Source: Synergistaceae bacterium
GTDB lineage: Bacteria; Synergistota; Synergistia; Synergistales; Synergistaceae
Reading direction: 5' to 3'
Assembly (NCBI GenBank): GCA_031290815.1
Contig: JAISLO010000243.1
Coordinates: 1-9,327 of the forward strand
DNA length: 9,327 bases
The position numbers were made by a program, and so were the translations under genes. This document shows positions 1 through 6,842 of this stretch, piece by piece. A model generated the notes under the pieces. The model did not search any database, was not told the origin of the DNA, and saw only the letters and a list, made by a program, of their open reading frames with translations. Numbering within the stretch: position 1 is the first letter of the stretch; every line of letters begins with the position of its first letter.

Positions 1-758
1 ATCCTCCCTGTAATGCCTGCGATGACGGCGTCCCTGCCGCCGCCAGCGCTCCACTCTATGGGATCGCCGATACGGATCAGATGCCTGTACGGCGATACCC
101 TTCTCGAGAATATCGGGACGAGCGGCTTTTTTGTGAGATAAGCGAAGACGGCCGCGCCGGGAGAGGTTGACGTCTCCAGCCCAAAGAACTTCGACTGTAT
201 TCCGCTCCCGCCGCCGTGCTGATCCGGCAATATCCCAAGAAACTCACCCCTGCGAAGCACCGCCGCGGCCCTGGTCATCGGCACGCTCTTAGGCATGCTC
301 GTCACCCCGACCCTGGCCCTCATGCGCTCGATCAGTCCGTGGTCGTCCGTCTCCTGCACGATTGCCGTAACCCTGTGCCCCCTCTGAGCCAGCCATGCCG
401 CCGCAAGCTCCCAGTTGCCAACGTGCCCCGACACCAGTATCGCGCCCCGCCCGTCGAGTGAATCGAGAAGAGTCTCGTTCTCAGCGTCGACCCATTCGAG
501 CGCCAGCCGAGGATCTCTCTGAAGCATTATGAACTCTATGCCCGTCCAGACGAGGTGGTCGTAAGTACCCCTCAGGATGCGTTTCCGTTCCTTACCGCTG
601 GTGTCAGGCAGGGCTATTTCAAGGTTCCTCTCCGCAACACGCCGCCTCGGCGCTATCAGCCGGAGGGGCACTGCGAGCGCGGCGGCCAGGAAATTCGCCC
701 CGACTCCCGGACGCAGTACTTTCGACAGCGCCGCAACGACTGTCTCCTTCCAGTTCAC
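1..758 (-). CDS. Lysophospholipid / lipid A acyltransferase family protein (LpxL/HtrB-like), 3' end outside window
   Basis: Inner-membrane acyltransferase of the LpxL/HtrB family, which moves a fatty acyl chain from acyl-ACP onto a lipid A precursor or related lipid. I translated 252 codons before the reading frame leaves the window; the family is usually about 290-310 residues, so roughly the last 40-50 are missing. Seen: an amphipathic/hydrophobic N-terminus (residues 8-35), a basic stretch PRRRVAERNLEIALP (37-51) typical of the family start, the catalytic HX4E motif SGHVGNWE (H112, E117), and the acceptor-site block with DQHGG (179-183) and FFGLETSTSPGAA (191-203). The start is uncertain. 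GTG at 758 gives a normal family N-terminus but has no clear Shine-Dalgarno; an in-frame ATT at 797, just after the tyrS stop, has GAGG upstream. The gap to tyrS is 41 bp, so co-transcription is likely. Presence implies an outer membrane. Whether the substrate is Kdo2-lipid A cannot be told from this. Confidence 0.87.
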   Translation of the reverse strand, partial: MNWKETVVAALSKVLRPGVGANFLAAALAVPLRLIAPRRRVAERNLEIALPDTSGKERKRILRGTYDHLVWTGIEFIMLQRDPRLALEWVDAENETLLDSLDGRGAILVSGHVGNWELAAAWLAQRGHRVTAIVQETDDHGLIERMRARVGVTSMPKSVPMTRAAAVLRRGEFLGILPDQHGGGSGIQSKFFGLETSTSPGAAVFAYLTKKPLVPIFSRRVSPYRHLIRIGDPIEWSAGGGRDAVIAGITGR

Positions 759-799
759 GGCAACAAGAAGTTCGCCACTCGGACGGACGCCGGCAATGC

Positions 800-2074
800 C
801 TATCCTCGGCGGCGCAGAAGGCGAAAGTCCCTCTTGCCCACGCGCACCTGCACGTACCCGCCGGGGAGCACGTCCTCAGGGGTTATCTGCCTGGCTTCAT
901 CGGACTGTTTTTCCCCGTTGAGATATATTCCGCCCTCCCTTATCTTGCGCTTGGCCTCTCCCTTCGAGGAGACTCCGCCGGATGCGACGAGCCCATCGAT
1001 CAGGGGGGTCGGGATCGTTATGTCCCCCGTCGGGATTTCAGCCGCCAGTGTGTCGAGGAGCTCGGATGACGCCGATCTGACGTCGGTCTCGCCGAACAGC
1101 ACGGCGCTCGAGTCTCGCACTCGCCGCGCCGTGTCCGCGCCGTGAACGCGCTCCGTCATCTCGAACGCCAGCCGCCTCTGGAACTCCCTTCTCTCCGGAT
1201 GGGCCGCGTGATCCGACGCGAGAGCCGATATCTCATCCAGGCTCATGAATGAATACATCCTATGAAGCCTCTCTATGTCGCGATCGTCGGCATTGATCCA
1301 GAACTGGTAGAACTTGTACGGGCTCGTCTTGTCCGGGTCGAGGTACACAGCGCCCTCCTCGGACTTGCCGAACTTCTCGCCAGACGCCGCCAGCAGGAGC
1401 TGAAACGTTATGCCGTAGGCGGAGCCGGATCTGCGCTTCCGGATCAGGTCTATGCCGCCAATGATGTTTACCCGCTGGTCGTTTCCTCCCATCTGGAGAC
1501 AACAGTTCATCTCGCTGTACAGATGATCGAAGTCCTCCGCCTGCAGCAACAGGTAGGAGAGCTCTGTATACGTGATACTCTTCTCCGGGTCCTCTATGCG
1601 GCTTCTGACGTAGTCCCTGTTGATCAGGAAATTCACCGGGAAGTACTTGCCCGTGTCCCTCAGGAACTCGATGAAACCTATCCTGGAGAGCCAGTCGTAG
1701 TTGTTGGCCACGATCGCTGAGTTGGCCCCGCAGCCGAAGTCGAGGAACTTCGTGAGCTGCCCCTTTATGCAGTCGACGTTGTGTTGAACCTGGTCAACCG
1801 AGAGCAGCCTGCGCTCCTTTGTCTTGCCGGATGGGTCTCCTATCAGGCCGGTTCCTCCGCCGGCGAGGGCTATCGGCCGGTGTCCAAGCCTCTGGAGCCA
1901 CGCCAGGCCCATTATCGGCACCATGTTGCCGACGTGCAGGCTGTCGGCGCTCGGGTCGAAGCCGACATATCCGGAGATCATCTCATTTTCCATCTTACGG
2001 CCCAGATCCTCCGGGCTGCTGCACCATTCGACGAATCCGCGCTCGGACATTATCTCGTAAAAGTTATGAGGCAT
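800..2074 (-). CDS. tyrS: Tyrosyl-tRNA synthetase
   Basis: Cytoplasmic class I aminoacyl-tRNA synthetase that charges tRNA-Tyr with tyrosine using ATP. It has 424 residues, a normal length for the bacterial TyrS type. Seen in order: the tyrosine-pocket/ATP block GYVGFDPSADSLHVGN, with HVGN (47-50) as the HIGH motif; AGGGTGLIGDPSGK (71-84); SITYTELSYLLLQAED (166-181); QMGGNDQ (194-200), which contacts tyrosine; KFGKS (234-238) as the KMSKS loop, followed by SPYKFYQFWIN (251-261); and a C-terminal S4 RNA-binding domain (about 357-420). The frame stays open upstream to 2140, but the ATG at 2074 has GGAGA six bases before it and begins the conserved N-terminus, so it is the start. No T-box leader sequence is visible upstream. 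The gene lies between an unknown membrane protein and an acyltransferase, with which it probably shares a transcript. The TyrZ subtype is less likely because the active-site loop reads KFGKS. Confidence 0.97.
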   Translation of the reverse strand: MPHNFYEIMSERGFVEWCSSPEDLGRKMENEMISGYVGFDPSADSLHVGNMVPIMGLAWLQRLGHRPIALAGGGTGLIGDPSGKTKERRLLSVDQVQHNVDCIKGQLTKFLDFGCGANSAIVANNYDWLSRIGFIEFLRDTGKYFPVNFLINRDYVRSRIEDPEKSITYTELSYLLLQAEDFDHLYSEMNCCLQMGGNDQRVNIIGGIDLIRKRRSGSAYGITFQLLLAASGEKFGKSEEGAVYLDPDKTSPYKFYQFWINADDRDIERLHRMYSFMSLDEISALASDHAAHPERREFQRRLAFEMTERVHGADTARRVRDSSAVLFGETDVRSASSELLDTLAAEIPTGDITIPTPLIDGLVASGGVSSKGEAKRKIREGGIYLNGEKQSDEARQITPEDVLPGGYVQVRVGKRDFRLLRRRG

Positions 2075-2080
2075 GATATC

Positions 2081-2086
2081 TCTCCC
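2081..2086 (-). promoter_or_regulatory. Shine-Dalgarno for tyrS
   Basis: On the minus strand GGGAGA lies six bases before ATG 2074. This decides for the 424-residue tyrS product over the longer in-frame reading from 2140, which adds 22 residues with no family resemblance. Confidence 0.8.
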
Positions 2087-2170
2087 TTGCCGCAGGGCGG
2101 AATCGGCTCCCGCCAAACCCGCGTTCTGATGACGATCCAACGCCGCTCTGACGATTCGACCGGCGTCCCT

Positions 2171-3736
2171 CTAATAATACCATACCGCGTGACCTGCGGC
2201 GCCCTCATCCCACACCACGAACAGCCTGCCCATCTCGTTCATCGTCTCTCGGAGACGGTTCGTCGATTCGTCGTCCACTATATCCTCACCGTCCGGGTTC
2301 AGCATGGCGTTTATGGACGGCATATCGGCAAGGGCCATACCCAGCTTTGGCAGGTCGAGGAACAGCCACCCTATCGCCGACTTCTCGGACAGGAGCAGTT
2401 CGGGAACATCGGGATTTCTCTCGACGTCCGGCTCCGTCAGGCCGATCACCGTATCCTTGCCGTTTCCTGCAGCGAGGATGGTAAACGGCATGCCCGTCAC
2501 GCCTCCGTACTCGTACCCCGGGACCTCCCTCAGTTCGGCCCCGAGGAACAGGTCGGACCAGAACCTCTCTATCAATTTTTTGGACTCGTCCCCCCTGTCC
2601 GGCATATCGAGAACGAGACCAGGGAGATCGAACCACAGCACCTGGGTGTTCCCTCCGACCGAGAAGACGGTGACCCCGGACAACAGGCTCTGAATCTCCG
2701 ATCTCTTCATGCCGAGCCTCTGGAATTGATCCGACATATAGCGTATGGGGGACGGGAACGATGACACATCCCTTGGAGGCGATATGTTGATGCCCAAGGA
2801 CGCTATCAGGGGATCCGGAATGAACAGTTCGCTCTCGGACCAGTCATATTCCTTCACGGACTTCATGAATTGCCTTCCGGCCAGATCCTCGATGCCCTTG
2901 ACGCTCCACAGTATCCGGCCCATTCGAACGCCGGACTCGCCCGTCTCCTCCGACGACTTCCACGACAGCTCCACCTCGAGCGGTATGGATGCCGTCCCCC
3001 CTCCCGTCGTCATAGAATGGAGCACGCCGCCGTCCGAGAGCTTCAGCCGTCCCTCCCAGCTGCCGCCGATGCTCCAATTCCCTCCCGCGTTTCCAGCAGG
3101 ATTCGCAGGGTTCCTCCCGGCTGAATCCAACATCTTCTCCATGTCGTACAGGGAGTCGGAGACGCGGGCTGATTCGCCTGGCAGACCCACGTAAAGAGGG
3201 GAGGCGATGTTGTCCGCCCTTATCTGGATGGCGCTGTCCAGGTCGGTGACGCGCACCTCTGGGTTGTCGAAGCACAGCCGCCATCTGCTCGGAAGGTCGC
3301 CGGACAACATGGCTGCGCGTTCCTCCGGGGGTATGGTGAACGCGCCGTAAACCGCGAGCCCGTTCTTACGCTCCGTCACGACGACAGCGGTCTGGTCCGA
3401 CGCGGTCAGCAGGGGGATGACGGAGGCAACGGGCGAGACTCCGCCCGGCGATACGGTCGAACTTTCCAGGAACAATCGCGCGGCGTACAGTGGAAACTCC
3501 GCCCCTGACGAGCTCATCATTATGAACGGCGCTGCGGCGTCCGGCGCGGGCAGAGTGGACAGGAGATCCAATGGTATCCAGCTCCTGTCCGTTACGGTCA
3601 GGGAGAAAGCGACCAACAGCGGGGCGGCGAGCAGAGCCGCCGCCAGGCAGATGAGGATGACATCGGTATTGACAGAACTCTCCAGCCTTTCGGGGCGATG
3701 GAGATTCTTGAAATTATGGCAGCGTTCGGCGCTCAA
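2171..3736 (-). CDS. Membrane-anchored protein of unknown function, large extracytoplasmic domain
   Basis: Not recognised with confidence. The product from the chosen start is 521 residues: a short basic cytoplasmic N-terminus, one hydrophobic helix at about 24-48 (VILICLAAALLAAPLLVAF), then about 470 mostly polar residues without another clear membrane segment, so probably anchored in the inner membrane and facing the periplasm. The exported part looks bipartite, with hydrophobic 'domain-start' phrases such as TVFSVGGNTQVLWFDLPGL and SAIGWLFLDLPKLGM, and a Gly/Asn-rich linker (NPANPAGNAGGNWSIGG). The style recalls DUF3352-type surface proteins, but this is only an impression. The open frame extends upstream to 4306; that part is the out-of-frame shadow of the nuclease gene. 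I place the start at TTG 3736, which overlaps the nuclease stop as TTGA; this suggests translational coupling. The upstream Shine-Dalgarno is weak. No catalytic motif was seen. The next gene, tyrS, starts 96 bp downstream. Confidence 0.75.
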   Translation of the reverse strand: MSAERCHNFKNLHRPERLESSVNTDVILICLAAALLAAPLLVAFSLTVTDRSWIPLDLLSTLPAPDAAAPFIMMSSSGAEFPLYAARLFLESSTVSPGGVSPVASVIPLLTASDQTAVVVTERKNGLAVYGAFTIPPEERAAMLSGDLPSRWRLCFDNPEVRVTDLDSAIQIRADNIASPLYVGLPGESARVSDSLYDMEKMLDSAGRNPANPAGNAGGNWSIGGSWEGRLKLSDGGVLHSMTTGGGTASIPLEVELSWKSSEETGESGVRMGRILWSVKGIEDLAGRQFMKSVKEYDWSESELFIPDPLIASLGINISPPRDVSSFPSPIRYMSDQFQRLGMKRSEIQSLLSGVTVFSVGGNTQVLWFDLPGLVLDMPDRGDESKKLIERFWSDLFLGAELREVPGYEYGGVTGMPFTILAAGNGKDTVIGLTEPDVERNPDVPELLLSEKSAIGWLFLDLPKLGMALADMPSINAMLNPDGEDIVDDESTNRLRETMNEMGRLFVVWDEGAAGHAVWYY

Positions 3737-5337
3737 CGCTTGAGATTCCTGGCCGATCTCAGGATCATTCTGGTGGATTCGAGAAGAGGCATGAGCACCG
3801 AAAAGTCGTTTGACATGGCGCATATCTCCCTGAGCGACTCCGTCTCGGAAGATATTTCGCGAAGAATGTCCATCATCGCTTCGCGATCGGCAGCTTCCCC
3901 TGGAGCGGCCAACCCCGTATCGGCGGGAATGACCTCGTCCTTGCGATCCAGGCTGTAGGAAGCGCCGGCGCTCGGCACGGCCGCGCCGTATCCGAGATTG
4001 CGGATTCCGGCCGCGAGAGACTCGGACGACTTGGGTTCGCCGTGAGTCACGAAGAACACAGCCCCGCGTTTGAAACCCCTCGCCCACTCCAACAGGTCGT
4101 TCCTGTCCCCGTGGGCGGAGAATCCCCCCAGCGTGTACAGCTTCGCTCCGACCGCAATGTCCTCGCCGGCTATCCTGACGTGTTTCTCGCCGTCCACCAG
4201 ACGCCGGCCGAGGGTTCCTTTGGCCTGATATCCGGTGAAGAAAACCACGCAGTTCTCGTTCCACAAGTTGTGCTTGAGGTGATGCAATATCCTGCCGCCG
4301 TTGCACATGCCGCTCCCGGCAAGCACTATGGCGTGCCCTGTCTCGTTTATGGCCCTCGATTCGTCCACGGCGGACGTATACTTCAGCCCGTCCGGACAGA
4401 ACGGGTTCCGCCCGGCACGTGCGTATTCCCTCGTTTTGCGCGAGAGCAGCGGTATGTACTTCTCGTATATCCGAGTCGCCTTCTCCCCCATGGGGGAGTC
4501 GAAGTATATGGGCGGCGTTTTGGGAAATTCGTCCGAGTCCTGGAGACGGAGTATTTCGTAGAGCACCCTCTGCGCCCTGCCCACCACGAAGGTCGGAATC
4601 AATATCTTTCCCCTGGATCGAATCGCCGCCTCCAGCTCGCGGCGAAACTCCCGCCTCGTCTCGTCGAGGCTCTTGTGAAGCCTGTCTCCATAGGTGGACT
4701 CTATTACGACGTAGTCCGCCTCCTCTATCACTGTCGGCGAACGGTCTATGATCGTGTTCTTTGGTCCGATGTCTCCCGAGAAGACGACCTTCACGGACTT
4801 TTCCGCGTCCTTCAGCCAGATCTCCGACATGGCCGCTCCGATGATGTGACCGGCGTCGCGGAAGCGGAGGGAGACATCCGGGGTGATCTCGACGCGGTCG
4901 TCATAACCCGTGTACTCGAACCGTTCGAGTGTGTCCTCCACATCCTTCTCATCGAATGCCGGACGGACGGGAGGCAGGCCCTTTCGGGAGTTCTTCCTCG
5001 TGCGCCACTCCGCGTCCTCCGTCATCAGCTTGACGGTGTCCCTCAGCAGCACCGCCGAGAGATCTATCGTGGGGTCCGTCGCCCATATTCGGCCCTTGAA
5101 GCCGTTCTTGACCAACTGCGGCAGGCGTCCGCTGTGATCGACATGCGCGTGTGTGAGCACGACAGCGTCGATATCCGACGGAGAGAACGGAAACGGAGCG
5201 GCGTAAAGCCGATCAGAGTCAGCGCCCTGACGCATTCCGCAATCGACGAGAATCCTGCTCCCCCCGGCCTCCAGCAGGTACGAGGATCCGGTGACCTCGC
5301 CGGCTGCGCCGTAAAATGTTATTCTGGCGGACGACAA
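3733..5337 (-). CDS. Metallo-beta-lactamase / beta-CASP family hydrolase (YSH1/CPSF73-like RNA nuclease)
   Basis: Probable zinc-dependent cytoplasmic RNA nuclease of the beta-CASP group (COG1236 YSH1 type). Numbering from TTG 5337 (534 residues): motif 1 Asp32 in ILVDCG; motif 2 THAHVDH (62-68); motif 3 His164 in DAGHIIGA; motif 4 Asp189 in FSGDIG; beta-CASP motif A Glu213 in ESTYGD; motif B His409 in FSAHGD; motif C His432 in VTHGE. The phrase LAGSGMCNGGR (about 339-349) is also typical. All metal ligands are present, so it should be active. The C-terminal ~65 residues past the RMMBL region look like a charged helical tail. Three tandem TTG codons (5343, 5340, 5337) follow GGAGG; the third has the best spacing (8 bases), the second is possible (5), the first is too close. 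A promoter candidate lies about 80 bp upstream. Its stop overlaps the start of the next gene. Substrate unknown; family members process RNA, rarely DNA. Confidence 0.92.
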   Translation of the reverse strand: MSSARITFYGAAGEVTGSSYLLEAGGSRILVDCGMRQGADSDRLYAAPFPFSPSDIDAVVLTHAHVDHSGRLPQLVKNGFKGRIWATDPTIDLSAVLLRDTVKLMTEDAEWRTRKNSRKGLPPVRPAFDEKDVEDTLERFEYTGYDDRVEITPDVSLRFRDAGHIIGAAMSEIWLKDAEKSVKVVFSGDIGPKNTIIDRSPTVIEEADYVVIESTYGDRLHKSLDETRREFRRELEAAIRSRGKILIPTFVVGRAQRVLYEILRLQDSDEFPKTPPIYFDSPMGEKATRIYEKYIPLLSRKTREYARAGRNPFCPDGLKYTSAVDESRAINETGHAIVLAGSGMCNGGRILHHLKHNLWNENCVVFFTGYQAKGTLGRRLVDGEKHVRIAGEDIAVGAKLYTLGGFSAHGDRNDLLEWARGFKRGAVFFVTHGEPKSSESLAAGIRNLGYGAAVPSAGASYSLDRKDEVIPADTGLAAPGEAADREAMMDILREISSETESLREICAMSNDFSVLMPLLESTRMILRSARNLKR

Positions 5338-5345
5338 CAACAACG

Positions 5346-5350
5346 CCTCC
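5346..5350 (-). promoter_or_regulatory. Shine-Dalgarno of the beta-CASP gene, followed by three TTG codons
   Basis: GGAGG on the minus strand is followed by CG and then TTGTTGTTG. Spacing to the first, second and third TTG is 2, 5 and 8 bases. The first is too near to be used, which places the start at 5340 or 5337. Confidence 0.75.
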
Positions 5351-5418
5351 CTGAATCATGACGCGCCTCGTCTTTCGAGGGCACGGCAGAGGATGAGATT
5401 GAAATATCGCTTTTTATG

Positions 5419-5447
5419 AGTATATCCCACATTCGTCAGGTTATAAA
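5419..5447 (-). promoter_or_regulatory. Candidate sigma70-type promoter for the beta-CASP gene
   Basis: Read on the minus strand: TTTATA (5447-5442; 4 of 6 to the -35 consensus), a 17-bp spacer, then TATACT (5424-5419; 5 of 6 to the -10 consensus). It lies in the most AT-rich part of the window and would give a leader of roughly 70 bases before the start codon. It could also serve the downstream unknown gene, tyrS and the acyltransferase gene. Prediction from sequence only. Confidence 0.5.
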
Positions 5448-5503
5448 GAGAAAATATGATATTTTTTATATGAGCATCAAGTGCATTAATTGAAAAAGTA
5501 ACT

Positions 5504-5530
5504 GCAACTCGGCGTGGGGGCGCGAGTTGC
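5504..5530. repeat. Inverted repeat, 8-bp arms with GC-rich loop
   Basis: GCAACTCG (5504-5511) and its exact reverse complement CGAGTTGC (5523-5530) flank an 11-base G-rich loop; two more pairs form if one G is bulged out. On the minus strand a run of five T follows six bases after the stem, a poor but possible backup terminator behind the mmd terminator. Alternatively it is an operator lying about 60 bp upstream of the candidate -35 box. Confidence 0.5.
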
Positions 5531-5587
5531 GATAAATCTTGCATCAAGTCTCTCGGGTTTGTCGTCTGAGACAAGCTGATGCCCTTT

Positions 5588-5627
5588 AAAAACGCCCGCC
5601 TGGATCTGTTCAGATCCAGGCGGGCGT
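5588..5627 (-). terminator. Intrinsic terminator of the mmd operon
   Basis: Positions 5592-5608 and 5611-5627 are perfect reverse complements (17 bp, GC-rich outer half), with only two bases between the arms, so the real loop is probably four bases on a 16-bp stem. On the minus strand the stem runs into TTTTT (5592-5588). It begins 24 bases after the mmdB stop. On the plus strand the stem is followed by CCCGTTTT, so termination from the other side would be weaker. Confidence 0.95.
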
Positions 5628-5650
5628 CCCGTTTTGCCATCAGAATGTTT

Positions 5651-6805
5651 TTACTTCGTGAGCAGCGTGAGCATGGAGCCTGCAGCGACGGCCGTTCCGA
5701 TGACTCCGGCCACGTTCGGTCCCATGGCGTGCATGAGGAGGAAACTGCCCGGGTTCTCCTTCTGCACAACCCTCTGGACGACGCGGGCCGCCATCGGCAC
5801 AGCGGAAACGCCGGCCGACCCTATGGTCGGGTTTATCTTGCCGCCGGAGAGGATCTTAAAGACCTGTCCGAGCGCCAATCCGCCGGCCGTGCTGGCTGCA
5901 AAGGCCACGAGGCCGAGACATATGATCTTGACAGTGGTGATCTGCAGGAACGTCTCTCCCTCCATCGTCGCGCCGACCGATATGCCGAGGAATATCGTGG
6001 TCGCGTTCAGGATCTCGTTCTGAGCGGCGAGGTTCAGGCGTTCGGTGCAGCCGGACTCCCTCAGCAGGTTGCCGAACATCAGCATTCCGACGAGGGGAAC
6101 ACAAGCGGGCAGTATCAGCCCGCACACGACGGTCGAGACTATCGGGAAGAGGATCCTCTCCAGCCTCGATACGGGGCGGAGCTGGTCCATCTTTATCGCC
6201 CTGTCGGCCTTGGTGGTCAGCAGCTTGATGACTGGGGGCTGAATCAACGGGACGAGTGACATGTAGCTGTACGCCGCCACAGCCACCGCGCCCAGGATCT
6301 GCGGCGCGACCTTGCTGCAGAGGTATATCGCAGTCGGGCCGTCTGCGCCGCCGATTATTCCTATTCCGGCCGCTTCCTGGATTGTGAATCCCCAGGCCAT
6401 CGCTCCCGCTACCGCAATGAAGACGCCGAGCTGCGCCGACGCTCCAAGGAGAAACGTGATAGGGTTCGCCAGAAGCGGCCCGAAGTCAGTCAGAGCGCCG
6501 ATGCCCATGAATATTATTATGGGATACAGCTCGTGATCGATGCCGAAGCTGACCCAGTACAAAAACCCGCCGTGGACGTTGTCCTTGGTGACTCCATCGA
6601 GGATTCCGGAGAGCGGCAGGTTTGCCAGGAGGCAGCCGAACGCGATCGGCAGCAGCAGCAACGGCTCGAACCCCTTCTTTATCGCCAGATAGAGCAGGGC
6701 GAACGAAACGCCCAGCATGGCCAGGTTCTTCCACGTAAGTCCCAATATTCCAGAATTTAAATATATTCCCTGCAGTGCGCTGAGATAGATTTCACCAAAA
6801 TTCAT
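5651..6805 (-). CDS. mmdB: Methylmalonyl-CoA decarboxylase beta subunit (Na+-translocating carboxybiotin decarboxylase)
   Basis: Polytopic inner-membrane subunit that decarboxylates carboxybiotin carried by MmdC and couples this to Na+ export. It has 384 residues, close to the family norm, and is hydrophobic throughout. Family key residues are visible: Asp155 in IIGGADGPTA matches the essential Asp203 of Klebsiella OadB, and NPTIGSAGVSA (325-335) holds the counterparts of Asn373, Gly377 and Ser382 with identical spacing (N325, G329, S334). A GISVGATMEG stretch (274-283) is also typical. ATG 6805 is preceded by GAGG at a distance of nine bases. It lies 37 bp downstream of mmdC and is the last gene before the terminator. 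The beta subunits of oxaloacetate, glutaconyl-CoA and malonate pumps are near-identical in type, so the substrate is assigned from MmdA, not from this gene. Confidence 0.95.
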   Translation of the reverse strand: MNFGEIYLSALQGIYLNSGILGLTWKNLAMLGVSFALLYLAIKKGFEPLLLLPIAFGCLLANLPLSGILDGVTKDNVHGGFLYWVSFGIDHELYPIIIFMGIGALTDFGPLLANPITFLLGASAQLGVFIAVAGAMAWGFTIQEAAGIGIIGGADGPTAIYLCSKVAPQILGAVAVAAYSYMSLVPLIQPPVIKLLTTKADRAIKMDQLRPVSRLERILFPIVSTVVCGLILPACVPLVGMLMFGNLLRESGCTERLNLAAQNEILNATTIFLGISVGATMEGETFLQITTVKIICLGLVAFAASTAGGLALGQVFKILSGGKINPTIGSAGVSAVPMAARVVQRVVQKENPGSFLLMHAMGPNVAGVIGTAVAAGSMLTLLTK

Positions 6806-6842
6806 TATTTTTTACCTCTATCAAAGCCAAGCCCAATCAGGC

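Larger units (their letters stand above)
5344..5650. other. Gene-free spacer between mmdB and the beta-CASP gene
   Basis: No protein-coding signal was found here on either strand. From right to left on the minus strand it holds the mmd terminator (5588-5627), an 8-bp inverted repeat (5504-5530), an AT-rich block (about 5395-5500) containing the candidate promoter, and a small 5-bp hairpin CCTCG/CGAGG (5366-5380) in the presumed leader of the beta-CASP gene. Confidence 0.7.

Noticed and set aside
216..1145. Plus-strand open frames over the acyltransferase and tyrS 3' end
   Set aside because: The minus strand codes for clearly recognisable proteins here; the plus frames are Arg/Pro-rich and featureless.
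2075..2170. T-box or other leader upstream of tyrS
   Set aside because: The gap is too short, no T-box consensus is present, and the only hairpin seen (GGCGG/CCGCC at 2096-2114) is weak and has no T run.
1781..2764. Plus-strand open frame of 327 codons
   Set aside because: It lies opposite tyrS and the unknown membrane protein, crosses their gene boundary, and shows no coherent protein features.
3737..4306. 190-codon upstream extension of the unknown membrane protein
   Set aside because: Its composition is Arg/Gly/Ser-rich nonsense and it overlaps the nuclease in another frame, so it is a shadow and not a domain.
4042..5361. Plus-strand open frame of 439 codons opposite the beta-CASP gene
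   Set aside because: The minus strand carries the full set of beta-CASP motifs over the same bases. The plus frame has no recognisable domain and is the usual GC-rich antisense open frame.
5579..6259. Plus-strand 226-codon frame across the terminator and mmdB
   Set aside because: It begins within the terminator region and runs opposite the conserved MmdB catalytic motifs; no supporting features.
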